Source of the DNA: Novosphingobium barchaimii LL02
GTDB taxonomy: Bacteria > Pseudomonadota > Alphaproteobacteria > Sphingomonadales > Sphingomonadaceae
Length of the DNA stretch: 64,000 bases
Direction of reading: 5' to 3'
Assembly (NCBI RefSeq): GCF_001046635.1
Contig: NZ_KQ130456.1
Location: 4,589 to 68,588 of the forward strand
Part shown: piece by piece, positions 50,891-60,128 of the stretch
Layout: every line of letters begins with the position of its first letter
How positions within the stretch are numbered: position 1 is the stretch's first letter
Notes under the pieces: generated by a model
Told to the model about the DNA's origin: nothing
The model's database searches: none
What the model saw: the letters and a program-made list of their open reading frames with translations, nothing else
Position numbers and translations under genes: made by a program

Positions 50891-53197
50891 TCAGTACTTC
50901 AGCGAAAGCGTCGCGAAGGCCGAGCGGCCCGGCGCCACGGTCGCGAAGTGGGTCGAGTACGTGCGGTCGTAGTACTTCTTGTTGGTCAGGTTCTGCACGT
51001 TCACCCGCACCGATACGTTGTCGGTGAGCGTGGCCGAAGCCGTCGCGTCGAAGCGCCAGTAGCCGTCGATCGAACGGACGATGGTACCGTAGTTCGAAGC
51101 ACCAAAGCCCGCATACTGACGCGAATTGTAGATCGCGCCGCCGCCGATCCGGAAACGCTCGGCGATGTCGAACGTGGTCCAGGCGGTGAAGCTGTGCTTG
51201 GGCGTGTTGGGGAAGGGCTTGCCCAGATTGATGAGCGTGGCCGCCGCAGTGCTGGTTCCGACGTCGGTGATCTCGGAGTCCATGTAGGTATAACCGCCAA
51301 AGACGCTCCAGAACGGAAGCGGCTTGCCGTTGAAGCCGACCTCAAAGCCCTGGATGCGTCGTTCACCGACGTATTCCAGCAGACCGTTGGCGCCAGTGGT
51401 TCGGGCGTTCTTGGTCTCGGTGCGGAATGCCGCCAGGCTCAGGCCGAAGGCGTCGTCCATGAACGACCACTTGGTGCCGACTTCATAGGACTTGGTGCCC
51501 TCGGCCTTGAGATCGTTCAGCGTCGTCAGGGCGATCGCGTTGCCTTCCTGACCTTCGCCGACAAGGCTGCCGGGAGGGGTGGTCGACTTCGCGTAGGAGA
51601 CATAGATGCTGCCGTTGGACATCGGCTTGAAGATCAGGCCGGCCTGATAGTTCAAGAAGTTGTCCTTCTTTTCCAGCACCGGCGCGGCAGCCGTTGCCGG
51701 GATCGTGGTCTGGACCGTCTTGTACCAGTCCTGACGAATGCCCAGGCTCACCAGCAGCTGATCGGTGATGCTGATCGTGTCGAGGGCGTAGATCGCGTAG
51801 GTGGTGGCTTCGGTCTTGGCGCTGATCGCGTTGCGGGCGACCGGGATAACGCTGCCATCCACTTGGACGTTCTGCCAGGGATCATTGGCGTTCGGGCTGG
51901 TCAGGCTGGTGCAGTTGTACGCAGCCTGGTTCGCCACACTGCAGCGCGCGGCGGCGGCGGCGCTGGTGTTGGTGCTCACGTTGAACGAGCCGCGCTTGGA
52001 CTGTTCCCAGCTTGCCTCGGCGCCGACCGAGAACGAGTGCTCGATGCCGCCGGTATCAAACTTGCCCGACACGTCGAACTGTCCGACCATCGAATCGACG
52101 TTGCTCCAGCGCGTGTTCGCACGGCGCCAGACGAGGCCGTTCTGCACGTTGCCCTGGCTGTCGTCGGGCTGGGTGACGATGTAGGCCTGCTTGACGTTGG
52201 CATACTTTGCCGTGCCGCGCACCTTGATGCGGTCGGACAGGTCATGCTCGGCGCGCAAGAACAGCTCGTCGACGTTGGTAGTGCGGAAGTCGCGGTTCTT
52301 GAGGCCGTAGAAGGTATCGCGGTCGACCTTGGCCGGACCGATCTTGAGCAGACTGGCACTGGTCACCTGCGCGGCGGCACGCTCGAACGGGATGCCCGGG
52401 TCGGGCATGTCGTCGCTCTCAAGGTGATAGTAGTTGATGAAGGCGCGGGTCGCGGTGCCCAGACCCAGCGCCGCCGAGGGCGAGATGCCCCAGCGGTTGT
52501 AGTTCACCACATCGCGCCCGGCGACATCGGCGTCGTGCCACATGCCGTTGACACGGATCGCAGAGGTTTCGCCGATCTGGTAATTGGCGTCGACGGTAGC
52601 GCGCTTGTAGTCGTCGGTGCCGTAGCTGAAATCACCCAGGATGCTGGTGCCCAGGTGCGGCATCTTGCTGACGAGGTTGAGGCTGCCGCCGGCGCTGCCG
52701 CGTCCGCCCATGGTCGAATCGCCGCCCTTGACGACTTCGATCTGCTCGATCGCGAAAATCTCGCGCGACTGGCCGCCGACGCTGCGAACGCCGTCGATAT
52801 AGGTGCTGCCCTGTGCGTCAAAACCACGGATGAAAGGACGATCGCCCTGCGGGTTGCCGCCTTCACCGGCGCCGAAGGTGATGCCCGGTACGGTGCGCAG
52901 TGCCTCGGCGAACGTGCTCGAGCCGCTCTCGCGGATGACCTGCGAGGGGACGACAATCACGGTCTTGGCGGTGTCGAGCAGCGGCGCCGTGTACTTGGGA
53001 GAAGCGGCCTCATCGACCTTGTAGCCGGATTCGTCGATCGCGGTATCGGAAACGGTCACGCCGCCCAGGCTGGGCGGGGTTGCGCTGGCGGCAACATCCT
53101 GAGCCATGGCCGGCGAGGCGGCGAAACCGACGCAGGAAAGCGCCAGATAAGCCGGCGCAACGGTAGCCGACGAATTACGAAGACGAGACAGAGACAC
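50891..53197 (-). CDS. TonB-dependent siderophore receptor (Fiu-like)
   Basis: The 768-residue outer membrane receptor has a signal peptide (cut near AMA-QDV), a plug domain (KTVIVVPSQVIRESGSSTFA, FIRGFDAQGSTYIDGVRSVG, IEQIEVVKGGDSTMGGRGSA) and a 22-strand barrel ending in FATLSLKY. The plug motifs resemble catecholate receptors such as Fiu. It would import ferric siderophores with TonB-ExbBD energy. A Fur-box-like palindrome lies 50 bp upstream. Confidence 0.9.
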   Translation of the reverse strand: MSLSRLRNSSATVAPAYLALSCVGFAASPAMAQDVAASATPPSLGGVTVSDTAIDESGYKVDEAASPKYTAPLLDTAKTVIVVPSQVIRESGSSTFAEALRTVPGITFGAGEGGNPQGDRPFIRGFDAQGSTYIDGVRSVGGQSREIFAIEQIEVVKGGDSTMGGRGSAGGSLNLVSKMPHLGTSILGDFSYGTDDYKRATVDANYQIGETSAIRVNGMWHDADVAGRDVVNYNRWGISPSAALGLGTATRAFINYYHLESDDMPDPGIPFERAAAQVTSASLLKIGPAKVDRDTFYGLKNRDFRTTNVDELFLRAEHDLSDRIKVRGTAKYANVKQAYIVTQPDDSQGNVQNGLVWRRANTRWSNVDSMVGQFDVSGKFDTGGIEHSFSVGAEASWEQSKRGSFNVSTNTSAAAAARCSVANQAAYNCTSLTSPNANDPWQNVQVDGSVIPVARNAISAKTEATTYAIYALDTISITDQLLVSLGIRQDWYKTVQTTIPATAAAPVLEKKDNFLNYQAGLIFKPMSNGSIYVSYAKSTTPPGSLVGEGQEGNAIALTTLNDLKAEGTKSYEVGTKWSFMDDAFGLSLAAFRTETKNARTTGANGLLEYVGERRIQGFEVGFNGKPLPFWSVFGGYTYMDSEITDVGTSTAAATLINLGKPFPNTPKHSFTAWTTFDIAERFRIGGGAIYNSRQYAGFGASNYGTIVRSIDGYWRFDATASATLTDNVSVRVNVQNLTNKKYYDRTYSTHFATVAPGRSAFATLSLKY

Positions 53198-53246
53198 TCA
53201 AACCCCCCTTATTTTATTGCAAGTGCGTATCAATTCGTTGCGCTAA

Positions 53247-53262
53247 TGCGAATGATTTGCGA
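53247..53262 (-). promoter_or_regulatory. Possible iron-regulator (Fur-like) box
   Basis: TGCGAATGATTTGCGA is an imperfect palindrome 50 bp before the TonB receptor start, in an AT-rich patch. It resembles alphaproteobacterial Fur boxes built on GCAAAT/GCGAAT halves. The assignment rests on shape and context. Confidence 0.4.
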
Positions 53263-53799
53263 CAAATGCAAGGGGAATTTTTCTCAATTAATTCAAAGCG
53301 AAATGCACCTCACAATAAAACCATAAAGAAAAATTGCAGCAGAAGGCGTCAGATCGCCGCGACCCATGATTACCGTTATCGATTCAGACTAATTATTCGA
53401 GAATTAGCCAGCCTTCGACAGATGATGGATTTTCGCCGGGTTGAAGACTTGCCGCAGCGGCTGACGGGGCCTGTTCTGCGAAAGTTGCTCCGCGCACACC
53501 TTGAGCGATAGCTCGAAGGGATTGATCAATCGCCGCTGGACCCTCTTGGCAGGCCGCCTGCGCTTGATTTGCCAAATGGCGTCAGGACGCTGCGCAGCCA
53601 TTCCAACAGGGCGCCGAAACTGTTACGCTCCCAAGACTATAGGCATGCAGAGTTCACAAGATTCTGGTAATCCTCGATCACCAATACGCGCATTCGCCCC
53701 CACCACGTTACCCCGAATAGCCCGATAGGCCCAACCAGAAACTGAACCACCCCGCCAGGCGACGCCTGCGGGGTAAGAAAATTCCGTTACTTTGGGAAA
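53263..53799. other. Intergenic region, 537 bp
   Basis: It lies between the TonB receptor promoter and tRNA-Val. No convincing gene, hairpin or repeat is seen; open frames conflict and lack start signals. Confidence 0.35.
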
Positions 53800-53875
53800 T
53801 GGTGGGCGGTGAGGGGCTCGAACCCCCGACCCTCTCGGTGTAAACGAGATGCTCTACCAACTGAGCTAACCGCCC
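53800..53875 (-). tRNA. tRNA-Val(UAC), intact, CCA encoded
   Basis: On the minus strand GGGCGGTTAGCTCAG starts a 76-nt gene with anticodon stem TCTCG/CGAGA around the loop TTTACAC (anticodon TAC), a T arm with TTCGAGC, and CCA at the end. All stems pair. Confidence 0.96.
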
Positions 53876-54023
53876 TCTTGCGCTATGCGGCGCTATTGCT
53901 GCGTTTTCACGCTCCCGTCAATGCCCGAAGGCACACATGTTATTAGACAGCGCCCGGCACCGCATGGCTCACCGCGCATTTCCAGTCAGTTAGGCTGCAT
54001 TTTCCTCTGTTGTCCGAGGCTTG

Positions 54024-55814
54024 ATGAATTTTCAACAATGGCTGTCCATCGCCGTTCTGGCAGGAATGATGGTGCTCTTCATCTGGGGCCGTTTCCGTTA
54101 CGACGTGACCGCCGTGATCGCCCTGCTCGTCGCGATGGCGCTTGGTCTGGTCACACCGGAGAAGGCATTCCTGGGATTTTCTGACGATATCGTCATCATC
54201 GTCGCCTCTGCGCTGGTGCTTTCGGCGGCGGTGCAGCGTTCAGGGCTGGTGGAAAAGGCAGTGGCCTGGGCCGGGCAGTACCTCAAGCGTACCGGGGCGC
54301 AGCTGCTGGTGCTGACGGCTTCTGTCGGCGTGGCCTCGGGTCTCATCAAAAACATCGGGGCGCTGGCGATGCTGATGCCGGCAGCCGGGCAACTCGGGCG
54401 CAAAAGTGGGACAAACCCCTCGCGCTTCCTCATGCCGATGTCCTTCGCGGCGCTGCTGGGCGGGCTGACGACGCTGGTCGGCACATCGCCCAACATCATC
54501 GTCAGCCGCGTTCGCGAGCAGATGATCGGCGAGCCTTTCACCATGTTCGACTACCTGCCTACCGGCCTTGGCCTGCTGGTGATCGGCCTGATCTTCCTGC
54601 GCCTGTTCTACTGGCTGCTCCCCGCCGACCGGCGCGCGGCGGCGACCATGGGCGAGGCGCTCAACATCTCGGACTACACCATCGAGGCACGGGTGCGTGA
54701 GCAATCGCCGGTGGTGGGCAATACCGTCGCCTCATTCATCAAGGAGCACGACGGAGAAATCGACGTGACCGCCGTGCTGCGCCACGGCCTGGCCGGCGAA
54801 GTGCGCCCAGACCTGGTGATCGATGCCGACGACGTGCTGATCCTGGCCGGCGATCCCGATGCACTGGAACGAGCCGTCGCCGCCTCGCAGCTCGACCCTA
54901 GCGGGCACGGCGAGGACGAGGAGGACGAGGACGAACAGCACGCCCGCGCCCGCGATGACGTGGGCGTGATCGAGGGCGTGGTCACCGCACGCTCGGCGCT
55001 GGCAGGCAGTTCAGCGGCGCGGCTGATGCTGCGCGACCGGCTTGGCCTGCGGCTCGTCGCAATCTCGCGGGAGGGGGAAAGCCTGCGCAACAAGCCCGCC
55101 AGTATCCTGATGCAGCCCGGCGACGTTATCGTGCTGCAGGGCATTCTCTCGGCAATGCCAGGACGGCTGCGGCAGTTGGGTGTGCTGCCCTTGGCAGCGC
55201 GCCCGATCAGCCTTGGCATGACCCGCAAGGGCTGGCTGGCGTTAGCGATACTCGCCGCGGCGATGCTGGCCACGGCGACCGGCGTGATCCCGGTGGCGGC
55301 AGCGTTCTTCACGGGTGCTGGGCTGGTCATCATCACCGGCGCATTGCCGGTGGACGATGCCTACGAGGCGGTGGAATGGCCGATCCTCATCATGCTGGGC
55401 GCGCTGATCCCGGTCAGCGGCGCGCTGCAATCGACGGGCGCTTCGGACGTGCTGGCGACTCAGCTCGCCGCCCTGGCGGCGGACCTGCCGCCCTGGGGAG
55501 CGGTGGCGCTTGTCCTGGCCGCATCAATGGCGGTGACGCCGTTCCTCAACAATGCGGCGACGGTGCTGGTCATGGCGCCGATCTCCGCTGTGTTCGCAGG
55601 CGATCTGGGTTACCGGCCGGACGCTTTCCTGATGGCGACGGCGATCGGGGCGGGCTGCGATTTCCTCACCCCGATCGGACACCAGTGCAATACCCTGGTG
55701 ATGGGGCCGGGCGGGTATCGCTTCGGCGACTATGCTCGGCTGGGAGCGCCGCTATCGCTGCTGGTGCTGGTGCTGGGCACACCGCTTATCATGCACTTCT
55801 GGCCGGTGCGGTGA
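54024..55814 (+). CDS. SLC13-family anion transporter with RCK_C domains
   Basis: The 596-residue inner membrane protein has two transporter halves with the SLC13/ArsB-like pattern (VTPEKAFLGFSDDIVIIVAS and TLVGTSPNIIVSRVREQMIG; CDFLTPIGHQCNTLVMGPGG). Between them are two RCK_C domains (about 210-380) separated by an acidic stretch EDEEDEDEQ. Such proteins carry sulfate or carboxylates. It has no partner gene and converges on kup. Confidence 0.85.
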   Translation: MNFQQWLSIAVLAGMMVLFIWGRFRYDVTAVIALLVAMALGLVTPEKAFLGFSDDIVIIVASALVLSAAVQRSGLVEKAVAWAGQYLKRTGAQLLVLTASVGVASGLIKNIGALAMLMPAAGQLGRKSGTNPSRFLMPMSFAALLGGLTTLVGTSPNIIVSRVREQMIGEPFTMFDYLPTGLGLLVIGLIFLRLFYWLLPADRRAAATMGEALNISDYTIEARVREQSPVVGNTVASFIKEHDGEIDVTAVLRHGLAGEVRPDLVIDADDVLILAGDPDALERAVAASQLDPSGHGEDEEDEDEQHARARDDVGVIEGVVTARSALAGSSAARLMLRDRLGLRLVAISREGESLRNKPASILMQPGDVIVLQGILSAMPGRLRQLGVLPLAARPISLGMTRKGWLALAILAAAMLATATGVIPVAAAFFTGAGLVIITGALPVDDAYEAVEWPILIMLGALIPVSGALQSTGASDVLATQLAALAADLPPWGAVALVLAASMAVTPFLNNAATVLVMAPISAVFAGDLGYRPDAFLMATAIGAGCDFLTPIGHQCNTLVMGPGGYRFGDYARLGAPLSLLVLVLGTPLIMHFWPVR

Positions 55815-55851
55815 GGCGCCCTTTCTCTCCCCGGTAAGGGGAAAGGAACGA

Positions 55852-57774
55852 TCAGATCTCCAGCTGGCTCCCCAGTTCGATCACGCGGTTTGTCGGAAGT
55901 TTGAAGAATTCCATCGCGCTCTGTGCATTGCGGACCATCCAGGCAAACAGCTTCTCGCGCCAGATAGCCATGCCCGGTCGGCTGGAAGCGATCAGGGTCT
56001 GGCGTGAAAGGAAGTAGCTGGTTTCCATGGCCCGGAAAGGCCCCCCTGCTCGGTTCTCGGCGGCGAGTTCGGCAGGAACGTCGATCTCGTCCATGAAGCC
56101 GTGGCGCAGGACCACGCGATAGAAGCCCTGCCCCATGTCCTCGACGCTACAGCGCTTTGGCCCGGAAACGTGGGGTACTTCCAGCGTCTGGACGGTCAGG
56201 ATCACCACCCGTTCGTGCAGGATGTGGTTGTGCTTGAGGTTGTGCAGCAGCGCATGGGGCACTCCCTCTGCGGCGGAGGAGAGGAAAACCGAGGTCCCGG
56301 CGACGCGGCGCACACGCTCTCCGACGGATTTCAGGAACAGGTCGAAGGGGATCGAATCCTCGCGCAGACGCGCCAGCACGATGCGCCGGCCGGTGGCCCA
56401 GGTGGTCAGCAGCAGGAACACCACGGCGGCGACCAGCAGGGGGAACCAGCCGCCGTCGGGTATCTTGGTGGCGTTCGAGGCGAAATAGAGGCCGTCCACC
56501 AGCAGGAACGCCGTAGTCAGTAGCACCGAGACCACGGGGTTCCACTTCCACACCGCAAAGGTCAAAACGCCCAGCAGGCAGGCAGTGATGACCATCGTCC
56601 CGGTCACTGCGATACCGTATGCGGCGGCCAGGCTGCTCGAACTGCCGAAGCCGAAGACCAGCAGCAACACCATGACAAGCAGGCCCCAGTTGACCAGCGG
56701 GATGTAGATCTGCCCGGCCGCCCGGGCGCTGGTGTGCAGGATCTTGAGACGCGGCAGGAAGCCCAGCTGCACCGCCTGCTGGGATACCGAATAGGCGCCC
56801 GAGATCACGGCCTGGCTGGCGATGATCGTCGCCATCGTCGCCAGCGCGACAAGCGGCAGGCGCGCCCATTCCGGCGCCATCAGGAAGAAGGGGTTGGACG
56901 CGGCCTCCGGGCTCCCCAGCAGCAGCGCAGCCTGGCCAAGATAGTTGAGCATGAGGCACGGGAACGCGACATAGAGCCACGAAACCATGATCGCCTTGCG
57001 CCCGAAATGGCCCATGTCGGCATAGAGCGCCTCCGCGCCCGTCACCGCCAGAACCACCGAGCCCAGCGCCAGGAATGCCAGCTTGGGGTCGATCAGGAAG
57101 AACTCCACCGCATGGACCGGGTTCAGCGCGGCAAGGATGCCGGGGTGCTGAAGAATGCCGTTGACGCCCAGCACCGCGAGGACGGCGAAATAGACGATCA
57201 TCACCGGGCCGAACAGCTTGCCCATCGCCGCCGTCCCGCGCGACTGGATGGCGAACAGGCCGATAAGGATGCCGGTGGAGATCGGCAGCACCCAGTCGGA
57301 GAAGGCCGGGTTCACCACCGTCAGCCCCTCTACCGCCGAAAGCACCGAAATGGCCGGGGTGATGATCGCATCGCCGTAAAACAGCGCCGTCGCCACCACG
57401 CCCAGCCCGGCGATCAGCGGGGTCAGGCGGTTCTCGCCGAGTTCCCGCCGGATCAGCGCCAACAATGCCAGGCTGCCGCCCTCTCCCTTGTTGTCGGCGC
57501 GCAGGATGATGAAGACGTACTTGATCGTGACGATCACCATCATCGTCCAGAAGATCAGCGACAGGACGCCGAAGATGTGCAGCTTGTCCACCACCAGCGG
57601 ATGGTGCCCCACAAAGCTCTCCTTCATGGCATAAAGCGGCGAGGTGCCGATATCGCCGAACACCACGCCGATGGCGCCCAGGGCCATGGCGGGCAGGCCT
57701 TCACGCTGATGGCCTTCGTTTTCGTGGCTCTGACCATGCGCGGGGGCGGCAAAGTCCGTGGCAGATTCGCTCAT
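55852..57774 (-). CDS. kup: KUP-type potassium transporter
   Basis: The 640-residue protein has about twelve membrane segments and the KUP signature: ALGAIGVVFGDIGTSPLYAM, KESFVGHH, and EGGSLALLALIRREL. It imports K+ with protons at moderate K+ levels. The C-terminal cytoplasmic part ends with FFKLPTNRVIELGSQLEI, typical. ATG 57774 is used; an upstream ATG at 57810 would add 12 residues. It is divergent from the kdp cluster. Confidence 0.92.
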   Translation of the reverse strand: MSESATDFAAPAHGQSHENEGHQREGLPAMALGAIGVVFGDIGTSPLYAMKESFVGHHPLVVDKLHIFGVLSLIFWTMMVIVTIKYVFIILRADNKGEGGSLALLALIRRELGENRLTPLIAGLGVVATALFYGDAIITPAISVLSAVEGLTVVNPAFSDWVLPISTGILIGLFAIQSRGTAAMGKLFGPVMIVYFAVLAVLGVNGILQHPGILAALNPVHAVEFFLIDPKLAFLALGSVVLAVTGAEALYADMGHFGRKAIMVSWLYVAFPCLMLNYLGQAALLLGSPEAASNPFFLMAPEWARLPLVALATMATIIASQAVISGAYSVSQQAVQLGFLPRLKILHTSARAAGQIYIPLVNWGLLVMVLLLVFGFGSSSSLAAAYGIAVTGTMVITACLLGVLTFAVWKWNPVVSVLLTTAFLLVDGLYFASNATKIPDGGWFPLLVAAVVFLLLTTWATGRRIVLARLREDSIPFDLFLKSVGERVRRVAGTSVFLSSAAEGVPHALLHNLKHNHILHERVVILTVQTLEVPHVSGPKRCSVEDMGQGFYRVVLRHGFMDEIDVPAELAAENRAGGPFRAMETSYFLSRQTLIASSRPGMAIWREKLFAWMVRNAQSAMEFFKLPTNRVIELGSQLEI

Positions 57775-57915
57775 CAAACCGAAATAAGGCCCCGCGCGCG
57801 GGAGCGCCACGAACTTTACGGTTTCTTTATGGGTGAAGGCCGCATTTCCCGTGGAACCTTAACGCCCCGAAGGTCCACTTGAGCATCCGTCCCGCAAGTC
57901 GACGGATTCCCGGCC

Positions 57916-58227
57916 ATGCACAAGTCCCCCTTCTTTCGCTCAAAGCTCGCCTCGCTGCGGCGGGGTGAGCGGTGGTGGCCAGCCGAGATCGCCCTGCGCG
58001 CGCTTGGCCTCGCCCTGCTGGCCGGGTGCTGGCGGCTGGCGATCACCGCGCAGCGCATGGTTACGCAGCCCGCGCCCCACCCCGCAGGGCCAGCCGATCT
58101 TGCCGTCTGCGCGGGCGTGGTGGTGCTGCTCTGCGCAGGGCTGATGCTGGGCCTCGAAGGGCCGGGGCTGCTGCGCGACGTCCCGCTGACAGACTGGTTC
58201 ACCCATACAAGAGGTTCCCGCTCATGA
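57916..58227 (+). CDS. Small membrane protein upstream of kdp
   Basis: The 103-residue protein has a basic N-terminus (MHKSPFFRSKLASLRRGERW) and two hydrophobic stretches (ALRALGLALLAGCWRLAI and AVCAGVVVLLCAGLMLGL). No family is recognised. Its stop overlaps the start of a 27-residue ORF (ATGA), and kdpF follows, so it belongs to the kdp transcript. Confidence 0.6.
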   Translation: MHKSPFFRSKLASLRRGERWWPAEIALRALGLALLAGCWRLAITAQRMVTQPAPHPAGPADLAVCAGVVVLLCAGLMLGLEGPGLLRDVPLTDWFTHTRGSRS

Positions 58228-58307
58228 CCGATCTTACCTGGCTGGCTGTGCTCGCCGGCCTGTTCGCGCTCACCCTCGCCTTCGCGCGGCTCTGCGAAAG
58301 GGCCTGA
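58224..58307 (+). CDS. 27-residue membrane peptide before kdpF
   Basis: The ORF reads MTDLTWLAVLAGLFALTLAF and ends ARLCERA. It has one membrane segment, a KdpF-like size and a 4-bp overlap with the gene before. It may be a second small subunit or regulator of the Kdp complex. Confidence 0.6.
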   Translation: MTDLTWLAVLAGLFALTLAFARLCERA

Positions 58308-58310
58308 GCG

Positions 58311-58400
58311 ATGACACTCCCGCTCATCCTCGCCGGAGCGACCGCGCTCGGCCTGCTCGTCTATCTCCTCGCCGCGCTGCTGCGGCCAGAGAAGTTCTAG
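58311..58400 (+). CDS. kdpF: K+-transporting ATPase subunit KdpF
   Basis: The 29-residue peptide has one membrane segment ([20 protein letters not shown]) and the end RPEKF, the KdpF signature. KdpF stabilises KdpABC. It is 13 bp upstream of kdpA. Confidence 0.88.
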   Translation: MTLPLILAGATALGLLVYLLAALLRPEKF

Positions 58401-58413
58401 GAAAACCAAGGCC

Positions 58414-60117
58414 ATGACCATTCAGGGCTGGAGCCTCATCCTCCTGTTCACCGCGCTCGTCGCGGCGCTTGCCAAGCCCATGGGGGCCTGGCTTTTCGCG
58501 CTTTACGAAGGGCGCACCACGCCGCTGCACCGGGTCCTCGCTCCGGTGGAGCGCGGCTTCTACCGGCTCGGCGGCATCGACCCGGGCGAAGAGCAGCACT
58601 GGCTGCGCTACGGCCTGCACCTGCTGGTGTTCCAGCTGGCGCTGCTGGCGTTCACCTATGCGGTGCTGCGCCTGCAAGGCGTATTGCCGATGAACCCGCG
58701 CGGCCTTGCCGGGATCGGCGCGGACGGCGCCTTCAACACCGCCGTCAGCTTCACCACCAACACCAACTGGCAGTGGTATTCGGGCGAGGCGGCGCTTTCC
58801 AACCTGTCCCAGATGCTGGGGCTGACGATCCACAACTTCCTCTCGGCGGCGACCGGCATCGCGGTGGCTTTCGCGCTGTTTCGCGGCTTTGCACGGCGCG
58901 AGGCGAAGACCGTCGGCAATTTCTGGGCGGACTGCACGCGCGTCACCCTGTACCTGCTGCTGCCCGCCTGCATCGTCTACGCGCTGTTCCTGATCGCCAG
59001 CGGCGTGCCGCAGACGCTTTCCGCGCAGGTCGATACGACCACGCTGGAAGGCGCGAGGCAAGCCATCGCGCTTGGCCCGGTCGCCTCGCAGGAGGCGATC
59101 AAGATGCTGGGCACCAATGGCGGCGGCTTCTTCAACGCCAACTCCGCCCATCCTTTCGAGAACCCCACCGCGCTCACCAACCTGGTGCAGATGCTCTCGA
59201 TCTTCGCGCTGGGCGCGGGGTTGACCTGGTGCTTCGGCAAGGCGGTAGGCAACACCCGGCAGGGCTGGGCAATCCTGGCCGCGATGATGGCGCTATTCCT
59301 GATCGGCACCGGCGTCGCCTACTGGCAGGAAGCGGCGGGCAATCCGGTGCTGCACCAGCTTGGCGCGGCAGGCGGCAACATGGAGGGCAAGGAAGTCCGC
59401 TTCGGCATTGCCGCCAGCGCCCTGTTCTCGGTGGTCACCACCGCTGCTTCCTGCGGTGCGGTCAATGCCATGCATGACAGCTTCACGGCGCTGGGCGGCA
59501 TGGTTCCGCTCATCAACATGCAACTGGGCGAAGTGGTCGTCGGCGGCGTTGGCGCGGGTATCTACGGCTTCCTGCTGTTCGCACTGCTGGCGGTGTTCGT
59601 CGCCGGGCTGATGGTGGGGCGCACCCCCGAATACGTCGGCAAGAAGATCGAGGCGCGTGAGGTCAAGCTGGCCGTCCTCGCCATCGCGGTGCTTCCGCTG
59701 TGCATTCTGGGCCTCACCGCGCTGAGCGCCGTCCTGCCCGCCGGCCTTGCCGGGCCGCTCAACAAGGGCCCGCACGGCTTTACCGAAATCCTCTACGCCT
59801 TCGCATCCGGCGCGGGCAACAACGGGTCGGCCTTTGCCGGGCTTTCGGCCGGCACGCCGTTTTACAACGGACTGCTCGGGATCGCGATGTGGATCGGGCG
59901 GTTCTTCGTGATCGTGCCCGTGCTGGCCATCGCCGGCAGCCTTGCCGCCAAGCGCCACACGCCCGCCACCTCGGGGTCTTTTCCGACCACTGGCCCCTTG
60001 TGGATCGGCCTGCTGATCGGGGTGATCCTGATCCTTGGCGGCCTCACGTTCCTGCCCAGCCTCGCCCTTGGCCCCATCGCCGATCACATCGCGATGGTCG
60101 CCGGCCAGCTGTCCTGA
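58414..60117 (+). CDS. kdpA: K+-transporting ATPase subunit KdpA
   Basis: The 567-residue channel-like subunit selects K+. Four filter regions are visible, including [33 protein letters not shown], and [15 protein letters not shown] near the end. Length and order fit the family. It starts at ATG 58414 with kdpF just upstream. Confidence 0.96.
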   Translation: MTIQGWSLILLFTALVAALAKPMGAWLFALYEGRTTPLHRVLAPVERGFYRLGGIDPGEEQHWLRYGLHLLVFQLALLAFTYAVLRLQGVLPMNPRGLAGIGADGAFNTAVSFTTNTNWQWYSGEAALSNLSQMLGLTIHNFLSAATGIAVAFALFRGFARREAKTVGNFWADCTRVTLYLLLPACIVYALFLIASGVPQTLSAQVDTTTLEGARQAIALGPVASQEAIKMLGTNGGGFFNANSAHPFENPTALTNLVQMLSIFALGAGLTWCFGKAVGNTRQGWAILAAMMALFLIGTGVAYWQEAAGNPVLHQLGAAGGNMEGKEVRFGIAASALFSVVTTAASCGAVNAMHDSFTALGGMVPLINMQLGEVVVGGVGAGIYGFLLFALLAVFVAGLMVGRTPEYVGKKIEAREVKLAVLAIAVLPLCILGLTALSAVLPAGLAGPLNKGPHGFTEILYAFASGAGNNGSAFAGLSAGTPFYNGLLGIAMWIGRFFVIVPVLAIAGSLAAKRHTPATSGSFPTTGPLWIGLLIGVILILGGLTFLPSLALGPIADHIAMVAGQLS

Positions 60118-60128
60118 AGGCGCATCCC

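Noticed and set aside
50948-53326. A 792-residue plus-strand frame opposite the TonB receptor
   Set aside because: It is a shadow frame of a GC-rich gene; the receptor on the minus strand has the full plug and barrel pattern.
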